A stretch of 64,000 bases of DNA from Calamus simplicifolius (lineage: Eukaryota; Streptophyta; Magnoliopsida; Arecales; Arecaceae), in assembly GCA_900491605.1 (NCBI GenBank), contig UESW01004377.1:584574-648573 (forward strand), written 5' to 3'. Shown piece after piece: positions 20,884 to 33,602 of the stretch. Under the pieces are notes generated by a model. The model ran no database searches. It saw only the letters and a program-made list of their open reading frames with translations, and had not been told where the DNA came from. Both the position numbers and the translations under genes were made by a program. Position 1 is the first letter of the stretch; every line of letters starts with the position of its first letter.

Positions 20884-21238
20884 AATTCTGACTTTCATTC
20901 ACAAAGTCGTGGTTCATCATGAGATTCCAAAGCTTCTGAAGCAAGTAATATAGACCCCAAGTATCAATAAAATGGATAAGAGGAATCCCTAACCGAAGTA
21001 TGAATACTCAAGCACTCAAAAAAGTATTTTTCTTCATCTCTAACTCTCTATCTTAAGCTTCTTCAAGCTCACGGCTATGATTAAGCTCACTAACTTGAGC
21101 ATCGAAGGGTTTTCGCCAAAATATTTGATCCTCAGGACTTCTTGCAGATCTTGGCGCTGAGGTAAAGCTTCTTCAGCAGACTCACAGTACGTCCACTGAT
21201 GCTCAATGACATCTGCTCAAGGTGATCAAGCATCATCA

Positions 21239-21260
21239 GATTGGCGCACCAGGTAGGGAG
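21239..21260 (+). promoter_or_regulatory. Primer-binding region of element B
   Basis: GATTGGCGCACCAGGTAGGG follows the 5' LTR end and closely matches the same site in element A. Confidence 0.6.
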
Positions 21261-21318
21261 GGCATAGAAGGATAGCTCTATAACTCTGAGCTACAAGCTC
21301 ATCCTCTCCTGAATAATA

Positions 21319-22990
21319 ATGGTGCTGACACATATTCAGAAGGCTTCTGCCAATTATATTGGGGGGGGGGGGGGGGGGGGCATTCCTATCATATTGAGCA
21401 ACCAGAGGCTAATCCCTCTGCTCTTTCCTCGCCATCAGTTTTGTCTACTTCATATGAACAATTGGCCACTCTTATCCAGCAAGTCCAAGATCTTATTGGG
21501 ACAGTCCGTGAGTTGCAAAGGCAACAATCGGTGACTGTTCGACAACTATATGGGCATCCTATACCGCTTGCAATAACCACCCTAGCTAGTTAACAATCCA
21601 CCTACAGAAGACCCTCTCTGAAGGAGCATCACCACCATCATGCTTCGTCCAGGCACCACCACCAGAAAACCTCCAATAGGTTGCGGTCTCCTATCCACTG
21701 CTCGATTAGCCCCTCCTCCACTCATCAACGGGGGAAGAAGCTCAGGCGGGTATGCCACCACCAGCGCCATCGCTCCCCCTCTTTGTCTTCTGAATCAACG
21801 AGTGAGGACCTAAATCAACAGATGGAAAGGCACTTAGAGAAGCAGGATTGGCGATTAGAAGATAGCCAGAAGCTCAATAACCAACCAGGGATGTATTATG
21901 ATATCCATCCACCCTTCACTCGCCGGATTATGGAGGAGCCTATCTCTCACAGATTCTATCTTTCCTAGCTAGATCCTTACGATGGCACCATGGATCCACT
22001 TGATCACCTGAAAAGTTATAAAGCTCTCATACAAGTTCAGGGGGTCATTGATGCCCTCCTATATATTGCTTTCCTCGATATCCTTTGGAAGGTTGCACGT
22101 GCTTGGTATTCTTGTCTACTCTCATGCAGCATCGACTTCTTCTGACAGTTGAAAAAAATTTTCTTAGTGCATTTTGATGCCTATCGGAAGATCCTTCGGG
22201 TAGCGGATAGTTTGTTCTCCATTTAACAAAAGGAAGGTGAACTTTTGAAGAATTTTATGGTCTAGTTCAAGATGGCAGCCATTGAGGTCTACCATCTCGA
22301 TGATGCTGTGGTCACTCTGGCCTTGAAGTAAAAACTCCGTCCCTTTCGCTTCACCTATTCTTTAGACAAAAAACCTTCCAGTTCTTATGCTGAGCTTCTA
22401 AGTCGTGCGTAGAAATATATTCATGCCGATGAAACTGATTTCACTCAGATGGACACTAAAAGAGGGTCCAGCAAGAAATCAGTCTGTGCAGAGCTAAGAA
22501 GACCTCCTCCCAAGAAGCCCGAGCCCCTGCACCGGTCAGATAATCGACACCAAAATTTTATCTTCAGAGAAGAGAACTTCACACCTCTCCTCGTCGCAAG
22601 GTCTCAAATCCTTATGGAGATCGAAAGTGAGCCTTATCTCTGGTGTCCTCCCCCACTGAGGATGGATGTCACTCGTGATCGGAGTCATTATTGTCACTTT
22701 CATAGAGACTATGGCCATGATATTGAAGATTATCGTAACCTGAAGCGTGTCATTGAGGAGCTCATCCAGTAGGGCTATCTCAAAAAGTTTATCCAGAAGA
22801 GAGGACCTCCGGTCATCCTAGCTCTAATGGGACCTTCGCCTACTCAAGTCAATGTCGATCATGCTTCGACGGAATGAATAGTAGGCATGCTTTCCTGGGG
22901 GACGACAGCACCTTCTAAAAGATTAAGGGGTAAGGAAGGAATAGAAAATGTAATCCCCTTTTTTGAAGGAGAATTGGCGGAAGGGAGGTA
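21319..22990 (+). pseudogene. gag: gag of element B (degenerate)
   Basis: It begins at ATG 21319 (MVLTHIQKAS). A run of 20 G at about 21361-21380 lies soon after the start. The gag core is recognisable but has many stops: SRRIMEEPISHRFYL near 21920, YDGTMDPLDHLKSYK near 21978, a RNA-binding-type CHFHRDYGHDIEDYRNLK near 22693. It is homologous to element A gag over its whole length. The 3' limit is approximate. Confidence 0.8.
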
Positions 22991-23009
22991 ATCTGAATGA
23001 TGATAGTGT

Positions 23010-23580
23010 TATCGTCTCTCTGATAATCGCTAAGCATTCTATAAAAAAATTCTGATGGATAGTGAAAGCTCTACGGATATCCTTACTTATGATGCCTTTG
23101 TTCAGATAAATTTATCTCTAAGTTTTCTTCAACCGGTGACAATGCCTCTCATCGATTTCATGGAAGATTCAGTGAAAGTTGAGGGTGAAATTACCCTGCC
23201 GGTCATGGCAGGATCACCGCCGTGTCAGAGCACTATCCTAATGATAAGATTTTTAGTAGCCCGAGTGCCCTTGGCTTACAACACCATACTCAGTCGGCCA
23301 GGCTTAAACCTCTTGGACGTGGTGATATCTACTAGATGCCTGCTCATGAGATTTTCTACCAGTGAAGGAATTGGCGAGATGTATGGGGAGCAAAATTTAG
23401 TGCAATTATACTATCATATGGCCCTCAGCCCTCTGAAAGCGATGATCCCACCGGCCTCAGTGTTGCTCGATCCCAGAGAATCTGAAAAAAGGGATAGCCA
23501 ACCAAGTACTTGCTATCCTACCCACTGGGAGACGACCCTGTGAAGACTATACAAATCGGTGAACTTTTTTTTTCTGAAGA
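23010..23580 (+). pseudogene. Protease region of element B
   Basis: The frame from 23055 contains MDSESSTDILTYDAF, aligned with DSGSSVDVLNYDAF of element A. The Gly of the active-site DSG is Glu here, so the protease should be inactive. The following LSRPGLNLLDVVI matches LGRPGLNLLDAII of A. The frame is lost near 23540. Confidence 0.85.
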
Positions 23581-23689
23581 TGAAGAATCAACTCCTTACT
23601 TTCTTGCAGATGAACTCAAATGTCTTCACCTGGTTAGCCTTAGACATGCCCGGCATCCTTCGAAGGTAATTACTTACAAGCTTAACATT

Positions 23690-25440
23690 GATCCGAAGTA
23701 TCAACCTGTTTGCCAAAAGAAAAGAAGCTTTGCCCTTGAGTGGTAGAGGGCCATTGATGAGGAGGTCAACAAGCTGCTTACTGTTTACCATATCCAAAAA
23801 GCACAATACCCAGATTGGTTAGCCAATATCGTGATGGTGTGAAAGGTCAGCGGAGGTTAAAGAATCCACATTAACTTTATTGATATTAATAAAGCCTATC
23901 CTAAAGATAGTTGTTCACTGCCGTAGATTGATCAATTAGTGGCTCCACATCCGACCATGAGCTTTTCAACTTTATGGATGCCTTCTCTGGATACAACCAA
24001 ATAAAGATGGATCCGATGGATGAAGAAAATACCTCTTTCATCATCGAGAAGGGAACTTACTGTTACAGGATGATGCTCTTTGGGTTGAAGAACGCAGGGC
24101 TTACTTACCAGAGATTGATGAATAAGGCCTTTAAAGATCAGATTGGATGCAATATAAAGGTGTATGTAGATGATATGCTAACTAAGAGCACCCGGATTAC
24201 TAATCATGTTGCTGACTTGGAAGAAATATTCAATAACCTTCGGTGCCATCAAATAAATCTCAACCCTCGTAAGTGTGCATTTGAGGTCACTGCCAAAAAA
24301 TTTATGAGCTTTTTGGTGATCCAGCGAGGAATTAAGGCTAATCCAAAGAAGATACAAGCTATTCTTGACATGAGACAGCCAATTAATAAAAAGGAAGTGC
24401 AGCGGCTTATCGAAAGAGTGGCCACTCTAAGCCCGTTCTTGTCAAGATCAACAGAAAGATGCCTGCCCTTCTTTAAAGCTCTATGTAAGGCAAACAGTTT
24501 TGAGTGGACGAAGAACTACCACAAAGCCTTTGAGGAGTTAAAGGAGTTTCTATCGATACTGCTATTACTATCAAATCCAATAGAAGGGAAAAAGCACTTC
24601 CTTTATTTTGCTGCTTCTTTAAAAGTGGTTAACTCTGTCCTAGTATGCCTTGACCCTGACGGAGCATAGAAGCCCATCTATTACACTAGCAAAATACTCC
24701 ATGATGCGAAGGTTAGGTATTTTAGAACCAAAAAAATTATTTTTGCTCCAATCATCTTCGCTCAGTATCTCAGGCCATACTTCCAAGCCCATCCGATCAT
24801 GGTACTCTCAGACCAGCCTCTTAAAGCTATTCTAACTTGCGCTGGCACTTCTGATTGGCTAACTAAATGGGCAATCAAATTAGAGAAATTCGATCTTTCA
24901 TTTCAATCCCGATCTACCCTAAAGTCTTAGGTGCTGGCAAACTTTCTAGTGGAATGCACCTAAATGGAAGAGCAACCTAAGGACTTCCTAATGATATGTT
25001 TAGACATTGGTCAGGATATGGCGAAAGACCTGGATTCTTCATGTTGATGGTGCCTTCAATTCTCAAGGAAGCGGGGCTAGTCTTATTCTTGCAAATTCGG
25101 AGGGCGTAGTGTTGGAGTATGCTCTTCGATTTTTCTTTAAAGATACAAATAACCAAGCCGAGTATGAGGCCCTATTGGTCGGAATTAAACTCACATAGAT
25201 GTTCGAAGTAAAGCACCTCAGGGCCTTCACTGACTCCCAGCTCATCTTCGGACAGATTACTAGGGAGTATAAAGCTCGAGACCCCATTATGTCTCGATAT
25301 CTAAATAAGGTTAAGTCACTGACCTCCTCATTAGCTTATTTCACTATCAGTTATATCCCCAGAGGCAAAAATGCTAGAGCCAACACTTTGTCATGGCTAG
25401 CTACTTTAGCAGACAATACATTAGGAAGAACATATGTTGA
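23690..25440 (+). pseudogene. Reverse transcriptase and RNase H of element B
   Basis: RT motifs FMDAFSGYNQIKMD (about 23971) and YVDDMLTKS (about 24165) are intact in a 231-codon frame, but stops break the frame before (23744, 23840) and after (24667). RNase H is present as HVDGAFNSQGSGASLIL (about 25030) and FTDSQLIFGQI (about 25225), ending with RANTLSWLATLA. Confidence 0.88.
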
Positions 25441-26738
25441 GTATCTGGAGCTTACAAGTATTGACACAGTGGAAGAGATTCTACCTATCGCACAGGAGTT
25501 AATATGGATGGATGCTTACATCTACTATCTTACTAACGATACTCTCCCCATTGATACTATAAAAGCCAGGCTACTCAAGTGGAGGGCTTCCAAATTTGTA
25601 TTGCTGAATGGGCAGTTATACAAGAAATCCTTCTCTTATCCTATTCTCAAATGTGTCAGTCCTGTGGACATTAATTATATCCTCATAAAGATTCATGAGG
25701 GCATATATGAGAATCATGTGGAGGGTAGATCACAGGCACACAAGGCTCTTCACATGGGATACTATTGGCTTACTATGCGAAAGGATGTTGCTGAGCTAGT
25801 CCATACGTGCGACAGCTGCCAGCGATATTCCAATGTCTAGCGACAGCCAGCCTCTCAGTTGAGTCCGCTCTCTATTATGTGGCCCTTCACCCAATGGGGA
25901 ATGGATATTCTTGGATCATTCCCCCCAGCTTTAGGTCAATGAAGGTTCTTACTTATTACCATCGACTACTTCATCAAATGGGTTGAAGTTGAGGCACTAG
26001 CCAAAATCATCGAGAGCAAGGTAAGGGCATTTTCTGGAAGTCTATTATCTATCCATTTGGCCTACCTCATACTATCATCATCGATAATGGTTGATAATTC
26101 AATAATGCTGCATTTAAGGCTTTTTGCATTAAGTTAGGTATCAGCCATCGTTTCACTTTTGTTGGGCATCCACAAACCAATGGAGAAGTAGAAGTCATGA
26201 ATTGGACAATCCTTTGGGGACTTAGAAACCAATTGAATGAGTTTAAAGGCAAATGAGTGGATAAACTCCCTAGTGTATTATGGGTGTATCATATGACTCC
26301 GAGGATCCCCACAGGAAAGACTCATTTCAGCCTTGTTTTTGGATCTGAAGCGATCATTTCGGTGGAAATTGGTCTTCCAAGCCCCTGGATGGAATCATAT
26401 AATGAAGAAGACAATCCTGATTAACTAAAGGCCAACCTCGACTTCATCGACGAGATACGGAAGCAGGCATGGCTCAAGATGGCTATCTTTCATCAGTGAG
26501 CAGTAAAATATTACAATGCCCGGATCCGTTTCAAAATGTTCCGTCCAGGGGATTGAGTCCTCAGAAGGATCAAGGTATCTAAGCCAACCGAACGAGACAA
26601 GCTATCTTCAAATTGGGAGGAACCCTATCGAGTCACCGAAGCACTTCACCAAGGAGCATATCGACTCAAAAAGCTCGACGAGCAGACAATCCTGCATACT
26701 TGGAATGCGGATAACCTTCGTCAATATTATCACTAGTG
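25441..26738 (+). pseudogene. Integrase of element B
   Basis: Zinc domain remains (IHEGIYENHVEGR, then CDSCQRYSNV) end at a stop near 25840. Core pieces are WGMDILGSF near 25899, a decayed second motif near 26080 and HPQTNGEVEV near 26167. The C-terminal WNADNLRQYYH ends at about 26735. Multiple stops make it inactive. Confidence 0.87.
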
Positions 26739-26802
26739 AGTGTATTCAATCGATGAATATATGAAGAGTCTTAAATTTTTCTATTCAGCTTAGACTAGCC
26801 TA

Positions 26803-27270
26803 TAGTTTTTAAAAGGACCTCGGTGGCTCCGTGATCATAAGGACACTCCCAAATCAGCATCGAGAAACCCCCGAGGTGGTTCAAGTCCTATGGTCTCGGT
26901 GGCCCCGAGTCAAACTGTCAGGCCAGCACTGAGAAACCCCCATGGTAGTTTTCAAAAGGACCTTGATGGCTCCATGATCATAAGAACACCATGTACCGAC
27001 ACCAAGAAATTTCCGAGGTGGTTCAAGTCCTATGGTCTCGATGGCCTCGAGTCAAACTCCCAGGCCGGCACCGAAAAACCCCTATGGTAGTTTTCAAAAG
27101 GACCTCGGCGGCTCTGTGATCATAAGGATACCCTCGAACCAGCACCGAGAAACCCTCGAGGCGGTTCCAAGTCCTATAGTCTCGATGGCCATGAGTCAAA
27201 CTCTTGGGTTGGCATCGAAAAACCTATGTGATAGTTTTCAGAAGGACCTCGGTGGTTTCGTGATCATAAG
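26803..27270. repeat. 143-bp tandem array of element B, left part
   Basis: Units begin TAGTTTTNAAAAGGACC at 26803, 26946, 27088 and 27232, giving 142-144 bp. The array is cut at 27270 by the Sirevirus F and continues at 37477. It occupies the same place (after integrase, before the aORF) as the 99-bp array of A, but the sequences are unrelated. Confidence 0.92.
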
Positions 27271-28662
27271 TGTTGACCCAATTATTGATTTTGATGATTA
27301 ACAAAACTATTTGAGTAAAACATTTGAAGTTACTAATGATTTTGGTTAAGTTTTTCAGTTTATGATTTGATTTATTAATCAAAATCACAAGACAAATCAA
27401 GTTCTAGTTCGAATCTAATGTCAAGGTAAGATTGCAGATATTAGAGTCGACAAATGGAATCGCAGAGTTGACTCTGGAAATCGGCATAGACTTAGAGTCG
27501 ACACTTGTACTGTTAGAGCCGACTCTAACAGAAAGAACAGAATGATAGTTTTTCTGGTCACGACTTAGAGTCGACTCCTGAACTGTTAGAGTCGACTCCA
27601 GAAGATTTTCGTGTCGACCCCAGAAAAGTCAGAGATGACTCCAGATTGAGCGGATTGGGGATTTTCGATTTAGAGCCGACTCCAGAAAAGTTAGAGTCAA
27701 CTCCAGATTGTCAGATACGACTCCAAAACTGTCAGAACATCTCTAAACTCTACTTTTATCTTTTTAATCCCAACGTCTATTACCATATTTGGTTCTAATC
27801 CTTCTTACACTTGTTTCTAATGGATAGTTTTTAGCTATTTATTGATTAAGAAGGATCTATAAGAAGGGGTTTCTGTTGTATCCGAAAAAGAGAGAAAACA
27901 AGAGAGAAAAATCAGAAAAATAAGAGTGAAATCCATCAGAAAATCAAAAGAGAAAAGAGGAAAGATTCGAAAGAAAAGATTATACTATTTTCTAAAAGAA
28001 AAGAGAGAGATTTCAAGCTTTCTTGGTTTCATTTTGAAGAAATCTCAAAAGAAGAAGCAAGCCCTAGTTTTCTAATCTTCTGAGCTTCAAGAGCATTCTA
28101 AAGGAAGATCCACTCAAGAGAAGAGGAGAAGCAAGCCACCAAGATCTGCAAATCAGGCTTTGATTCCTATCTCTTTATTTTGTTCTATTGTTGTATATTT
28201 TCTCATTGGAGGAGCTTTTATATTTGTAAAAACGTTATTGTTAGCTGGGTCAATCAGAGGATTGATTCCGTTGAGGCTGTTAGCCTTGTGCAAGCAGTTT
28301 GCTTGTGTTGTAAGGTTGTGTGCTGGTGAGCCTTGAAAATCAGTTGGGTTCGTTGTGCACCCGAGAAAACAATAAGTTTGAGTTGTGAGCTTGCAAAACA
28401 ACTCTGCTGTAATCAGATTGATTATAGTGTGGACCCAAGAGGTACTTGGGAGTGGATGTAGGTGTAGGTACACCGAACCACTATAAAATTCTTGTGTTTG
28501 CAGTGATTATTTCTTGTCTCTTACTCTCTATCTTTGCATACTATGTTTTAATTCGTATACATCTAAGTTTTCACTTCCGCTGGGGGATCGTTTTTAAAAG
28601 AAGTTTAATTTTTGAAAAACCCAATTCACCCCCCCCCTCTTGGGTTGCTATCTGGACCAACA
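27271..28662 (+). repeat. 5' LTR of Sirevirus F
   Basis: 1392 bp. It holds a cluster of GAGTCGAC-type palindromes (27441-27740), a TATA-like CTATAAGAAGG at 27857-27867 and a long A/G-rich leader. The last part GGGTTGCTATCTGGACCAACA resembles the end of solo LTR E. Confidence 0.93.
27441..27740. promoter_or_regulatory. Palindromic motif cluster in the Sirevirus LTR
   Basis: About ten copies or near-copies of TTAGAGTCGACTCC, GAGTCGACTC being a perfect 10-bp palindrome, spaced about 20-40 bp. They lie about 120-420 bp upstream of the TATA-like site at 27858. Repeated palindromes in U3 are known in Sireviruses. The same motif recurs upstream of the extra ORF at 33603-33810. Confidence 0.75.
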
Positions 28663-28663
28663 A

Positions 28664-28676
28664 TTGGTATCAGAGC
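28664..28676 (+). promoter_or_regulatory. tRNA-iMet primer-binding site of F
   Basis: TTGGTATCAGAGC begins one base after the LTR; TGGTATCAGAGC is the standard complement of the plant initiator methionine tRNA 3' end. Confidence 0.93.
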
Positions 28677-28722
28677 TAGTGCTCATTTGATTTGATCTAA
28701 CGATCAAGAGTCAAAGATCCAC

Positions 28723-29646
28723 ATGGCAACTCAAGCTGGTTCATCTTTTTTCGAAGGCCAATCTACTAATAGACCACCCTTGTTTAATGGCTTAAACTAT
28801 GGTTATTGGAAGGCTAGAATAAAAATTTTCATTCAAGCACTTGACTATGATCTATGGAGCATTATAATCAATGGACCACACACACCCACTGCTAGAATTA
28901 ATGGCATGGAGATTCCTAAACCAGAAACGAAATGGGATGAACAGGATAAAAAATTGGCACAACTTAATGCCAAGGCAATGAATGTTTTGTACTGCTCATT
29001 AGATGCAAATGAATTCAATCGTATATCTATTTGCATTTCTGCTAAGAAAATATGGGATAGACTTGAGGTTACCCATGACGGAACAAATCAAGTCAAGGAA
29101 TCCAAGATTAACATGCTAGTTCATAAGTATGAATTGTTTAAAATGGATGCATATGAATCTATTTCTGATATGTTTACAAGATTTACTGATATAGTTAATG
29201 GTTTAAAAAGTCTTGGTAAATCTTATGATAATTCTGATCTTGTGAGGAAGTTTTTGCGTTCCTTGCCTAGGACTTGGGAAGCTAAAGTGACTGCAATACA
29301 AGAGGCAAAAGATCTGAGTACCCTGCCCCTGGAAGAATTATTGGGATCCTTGATGACTCATGAGCTTCAAGTTAAGCAACATATTGATGATGATGAGTCA
29401 AAGAAGAAGAGGACTATGGCTCTTAAGATTTCTGAATATATGGAAGAGCCTCATGAATCTGAAGATGAAAGTGATGATGAGGACATGGCACTCATCACAA
29501 GGAAGTTTAAAAGATTTATGAAGAAGAAGAAGTTTGAAAAGAAAAAGCCATTTGCTAGAAAAGATGAGGACAAAGGCAAAGAAAAAGAAGTTATCTGTTT
29601 TGAATGCAAAAAGCTGGGTCATTTTAAATCTGAATGCCACAACTAA
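28723..29646 (+). CDS. gag: gag of Sirevirus F
   Basis: An intact 307-codon frame beginning MATQAGSSFFEGQST 60 bp after the LTR. The N-terminal half is a copia gag domain (UBN2-type: FNGLNYGYWKARIKIF, IWDRLEVTHDGTNQVK, LRSLPRTWEAKVTAIQ). A charged Lys/Glu-rich stretch follows. A CCHC zinc knuckle, CFECKKLGHFKSEC, lies at the very end. Gag packages the element RNA. Normal Sirevirus Gag continues into a longer acidic segment; here a stop follows the zinc knuckle at 29644, and homology seems to continue in another frame. Confidence 0.9.
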   Translation: MATQAGSSFFEGQSTNRPPLFNGLNYGYWKARIKIFIQALDYDLWSIIINGPHTPTARINGMEIPKPETKWDEQDKKLAQLNAKAMNVLYCSLDANEFNRISICISAKKIWDRLEVTHDGTNQVKESKINMLVHKYELFKMDAYESISDMFTRFTDIVNGLKSLGKSYDNSDLVRKFLRSLPRTWEAKVTAIQEAKDLSTLPLEELLGSLMTHELQVKQHIDDDESKKKRTMALKISEYMEEPHESEDESDDEDMALITRKFKRFMKKKKFEKKKPFARKDEDKGKEKEVICFECKKLGHFKSECHN

Positions 29647-30300
29647 AGAAAGGCATTCGGAGATTCAAAAAGAAGGCAATGATGGTCACATGGAGTGATT
29701 CGGAAAGCTCAAGCTCCGAAGAGGAAGAGAAGAGTGAAATGGTCAATCTATGTTTCATGGCAGACAATGATGAGGTAAGTCAAGTTTTCTTGATGACTTT
29801 ACTTTTGATGAGTTACATAGTGCTTTTTATGAATTGATGGATGATTTTGCAAAATTAAGTTCAAAGAACAAAGACTTGAAAAATCAAATGCAAAATCTAT
29901 CTTTAGAAAATGAAAAGCATGTTGTAGAAAAAGAACTTTTGATAAAGAAAATGAAAGCTTGAAAAATGAAGTTGATAGACTTAAACCTATAGTTGATAAA
30001 TTTACTTTGAGCTCTATCAAACTTAATATGATTTTGGACAATCAAAAAGCTATTTTTGATAAAGCCGGATTAGGATATAATCCACTTAAAAAGCAAAAAT
30101 CCTTGAAAAATATTTTTGTACATGCTGAAAAATCATCAAATATCACTTGTTTTAAATGTGAAAACAAAGGATATAAATCTTATATGTGTAAAACTCTACA
30201 TGATAAAAGAAAGATGATTTGGGTTCCCAAAGGAACAATATTTATTGCATCTAACCATGAAGGACCCAAGAAGGCTTGGGTACCTAAAGTTAAGATATGA
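29634..30300 (+). pseudogene. Gag-pol linker of F with a second zinc knuckle
   Basis: Frame fragments encode an acidic stretch (SDSESSSSEEEEKSEM), then a heptad-like, Lys/Glu-rich region and CFKCENKGYKSYMC near 30150, a second CCHC-like motif whose His is replaced by Tyr. A large post-knuckle region with a second knuckle is usual for Sirevirus Gag. Several frameshifts separate the pieces. Confidence 0.65.
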
Positions 30301-31670
30301 ATATTTTGCAGGAGTGTCTTGCAGCCATCAGACTGAAAAGAAATGGTACCTTGATAGTGGTTGCTCAAGACACATGATGGGTGACAAAGATCAATTCATC
30401 ACCCTTGAATCGAAAAGAGGTGGAGTAATTACTTTTGGTGATAATGGTCAAGGCCATATCATGGGTATTGGTAAGATTCAAATTACTCCATTTTATCATA
30501 TTGATAATGTTTTATATGTTGATGGACTTAAGCATAACTTGATAAGTATTAGCCAACTGTATGATAAAGGTTTCAAAGTTTCCTTTGAAGCTTCTATTTG
30601 CACTGTTACTAATCCCATTGATAACATCATTATTCTTGTTGGTAAACGTTATGCAGTGTGTACTTAATTGATTTGAGTAATTTATCTCAAGTAATCATTG
30701 CTTAGTTGCTAATAATGCTAAGATGAATGAGATTGGTTGGCTATGGCACCGTAGATTAGGTCATGCAAGCACACCTAATTTCTAAACTATTGAAAATGGA
30801 TCTAGTTAAAGGTATTCCTAGTTTAAATTTTGAAAATAATCGAATCTGTGATGCATGTCAATTTGAAAACAAACAAGAACTTCTTTCAAATCTAAGAATG
30901 TTGTTTCAACTACTAGGCCACTAGAGCTACTACACATGGACCTTTTTGGACCTACTAGAACCATAAGTCTAGGAGAAAAGAAATATGGTCTTGTGATAGT
31001 AGATGATTACTCTAGATTCACTTGGGTAATGTTTTTGGCTCACAAAGATGAGACTTTCTCAATATTCCTAAATTTGTTAAGAAAGTCACAAATGAGGAAA
31101 ACACTACCATAGTGTCTATTAGAAGTGATCATGGAACTGAATTTGAAAATCACTTATTTGAAAAATTTTGTTTTGAAAAAGGCATACATCATAATTTTTC
31201 AGCACCTAGGACACCATAACAAAATGGAGTTGTAGAAAGAAAGAATAGGACTTTAGAAGACATGGCCCGTACCATGCTATGTGAAAGCCAACTTCCAAAA
31301 TATTTTTGGACGGAAGCTATAAACACAGCATGTTACATCCTAAATAGAGCCCTGATTAGACCTATCCTTAAGAAGACTCCCTATGAACTATGGCATAATA
31401 GGAAACCCAATTTAGGTTATTTTCATGCATTTGGTTGTAAATGCTTTATTCATAACAATGGTAAGGATAATCTTGGGAAGTTTGATGCAAAGTCTAATGA
31501 AGGTATTTTCCTAGGATATTCTACAAGGCATATAGAGTATTTAATAAAAGAAGCTTAGTTGTAGAAGAATCCATTCATATAGTGTTTGATGAGTCTTTAG
31601 CATCAAGTTCGGGTAAAATTGATGATGAGGAAGATACATCTTTGATTGAAAGAGGTATTGAAAAATAATG
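30301..31670 (+). pseudogene. Protease and integrase of Sirevirus F
   Basis: Protease: KKWYLDSGCSRHMMGDK (about 30340), with the catalytic DSG. Integrase: the HRRLGHAS zinc-domain remnant near 30750, first core Asp in LLHMDLFGPT near 30933, second in RSDHGTEFEN near 31121, Glu in NGVVERKNRTLED near 31225, then the copia GKFDAKSNEGIFLGYS segment near 31480. Stops and shifts occur near 30665, 30785, 31218 and 31556. Confidence 0.88.
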
Positions 31671-31829
31671 TATCTTCAGATCAAGAACTAAAGCTAAGGA
31701 TGATGACTCACCTAAAGATGATGGTATTGATATTGTTCATAATGATAAAGATCTACCTAGAGATTGGAGATATGTTTATGGTCATCCTAAGGACCTAATC
31801 ATAGGTGATCCATCTCAAGGTGTAAGGAC

Positions 31830-33405
31830 TAGATCATCAATGAGAAATATCAATAATCATCTTGCATTTGTATCTCATATAGAACCCAAAACTATAGAGA
31901 AGCTGAGAAAGATAGTTATTGGATGTTAGCAATGCAGAAAGAGTTAAACCAATTCACTAGGAACCAAGTTTGGACCCTAGTAGACAGACCTAGAAACCAT
32001 CCTATAATAGGATCTAAATGGGTTTTTAGAAATAAATTGGATGAAAATGGCTTGGTGATTAGAAATAAGGCTAGATTAGTTGCAAAGGGATATAATCAGG
32101 AAGAAGGTATAGATTTTGATGAAACCTTTGCACCTGTTGCTAGATTAGAAGCCATTAGACTACTGCTTGCATTTGCATGTCATATGAATTTCAACTTATT
32201 TCAAATGGATGTTAAAAGTGCATTTTTAAATGGTTTTATAAATGAGGAAGTTTATGTTGAACAACCTCCTGTTTTGAAGATTATGAATTTCCAAACCACG
32301 TCTTCAAATTACACAAAGCACTTTATGGTTTAAAGCAAGCACCTAGAGCTTGGTATGATAGATTGAGTAAATTTTTGATTGAAAATGATTTTTCTAGAGA
32401 AAATGTTGATAAAACTTTATTTTTAAAAAGAAAAGAAAAGGATTTATTAATTGTTCAAATTTATGTTGATGACATTGTATTTGGTGCTACTAACAATCTC
32501 CTTTGTCAAGAATTTGCTAAGTTAATGCAGGGAGAATTCGAGATGAGCATGATGGGAGAACTCAACTTCTTCCTTGGACTTCAAATCAAACAAGAGAAAG
32601 CGGAGATTTTCATTAACCAAACAAAGTACACAAAGGAAATACTCAAGAAGTTTGGTATGGAATCTGCTAAACCTCTTGGTACGCCAATGAGTCCCTCATG
32701 CAAGCTGGACAAGGATGAAGAAGGTAAGAAAGTAGATCAGAAGCATTACCGAGGTATGATCGGATCACTTCTTTACTTAACTGCAAGTAGGCCAGATATT
32801 ATGTTTTCTGTTTGCCTATGTGCAAGATATCAATCTAATCCTAAAGAATCACATTTATTTGTTGTTAAAAGAATCTTTAGATACTTAAATGGAACTAAAA
32901 ATGTAGGATTATGGTATTCTAGAGACTCAACTTTGAAGTTGATTGCTTATTCTGATTCTGATTATGCTGGTTGTAAATTAGATAGGAAGAGTACAAGTGG
33001 TGCATGCCAACTTCTAGGAAGTAACTTAATCTTGGTTTAGCAAGAAGCAAAATTCGGTTGCATTATCCACTGCTGAGGCAGAGTATGTTGCAGCTGGAAG
33101 TTGCTGTGCTTAAATCCTTTGGATTAAGCGACAACTTGAAGATTATGGTATCACACTTGATAAAATTCCTATTAGATGTGATAATACTAGTGCAATCAAT
33201 CTAACTAAGAATCCAATTCAACATTCAAGAACTAAACACATAGAAATTAGACATCACTTTATCAGAGAACATGTTTCCAACAATGATGTTTGTCTTGAAT
33301 ATGTGAATACTAATGAACAATTAGCTGATATCTTTACCAAACCATTAAGTGAAGAAAGATTTTGTTATCTTAGAGGAGAATTAGGAGTTTGTGATCCTTT
33401 AGAAT
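31830..33405 (+). pseudogene. Reverse transcriptase and RNase H of Sirevirus F
   Basis: RT: WVFRNKLDENGLVIRNKARL near 32020, FQMDVKSAFLNG near 32200 and YVDDIVFGAT near 32462. A 1-bp shift splits RT near 32330. RNase H: AYSDSDYAGCKLDRKSTSG near 32950, then STAEAEYVAAG near 33065 and LADIFTKPL near 33325, ending ELGVCDPLE at about 33405. A stop after SCC near 33113 and a shift near 33035 disable it. Confidence 0.9.
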
Positions 33406-33602
33406 GATTTTCTGAAACTCTTAAGGACAACAACTATCTAGACTTCATCAATTTCTTGAAAATCCTCTATGTTCAATAAGGAAATTTATCTAGAAAATTG
33501 ATTCATTATTTCCCCAATTATTAAGGAACACTTATCTAGAGTTTGATGTTCAATTTGATCAGTTTCAAATCCTTGAAATTCAAATTTTTCACTAAAACTT
33601 TT

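Larger units (their letters stand above)
18530..21238 (+). repeat. 5' LTR of element B (with insertion)
   Basis: Homologous to the 1012-bp 3' LTR at 42053-43064, but interrupted by a 1670-bp insertion at 19214-20883. It contains a GCGGCCCCAAGG-type repeat near its start, an AATAAAATGG TATA-like site at about 20966, and the CTAACTTGAGCATCGAAGGG U5 block at about 21089. Confidence 0.88.
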
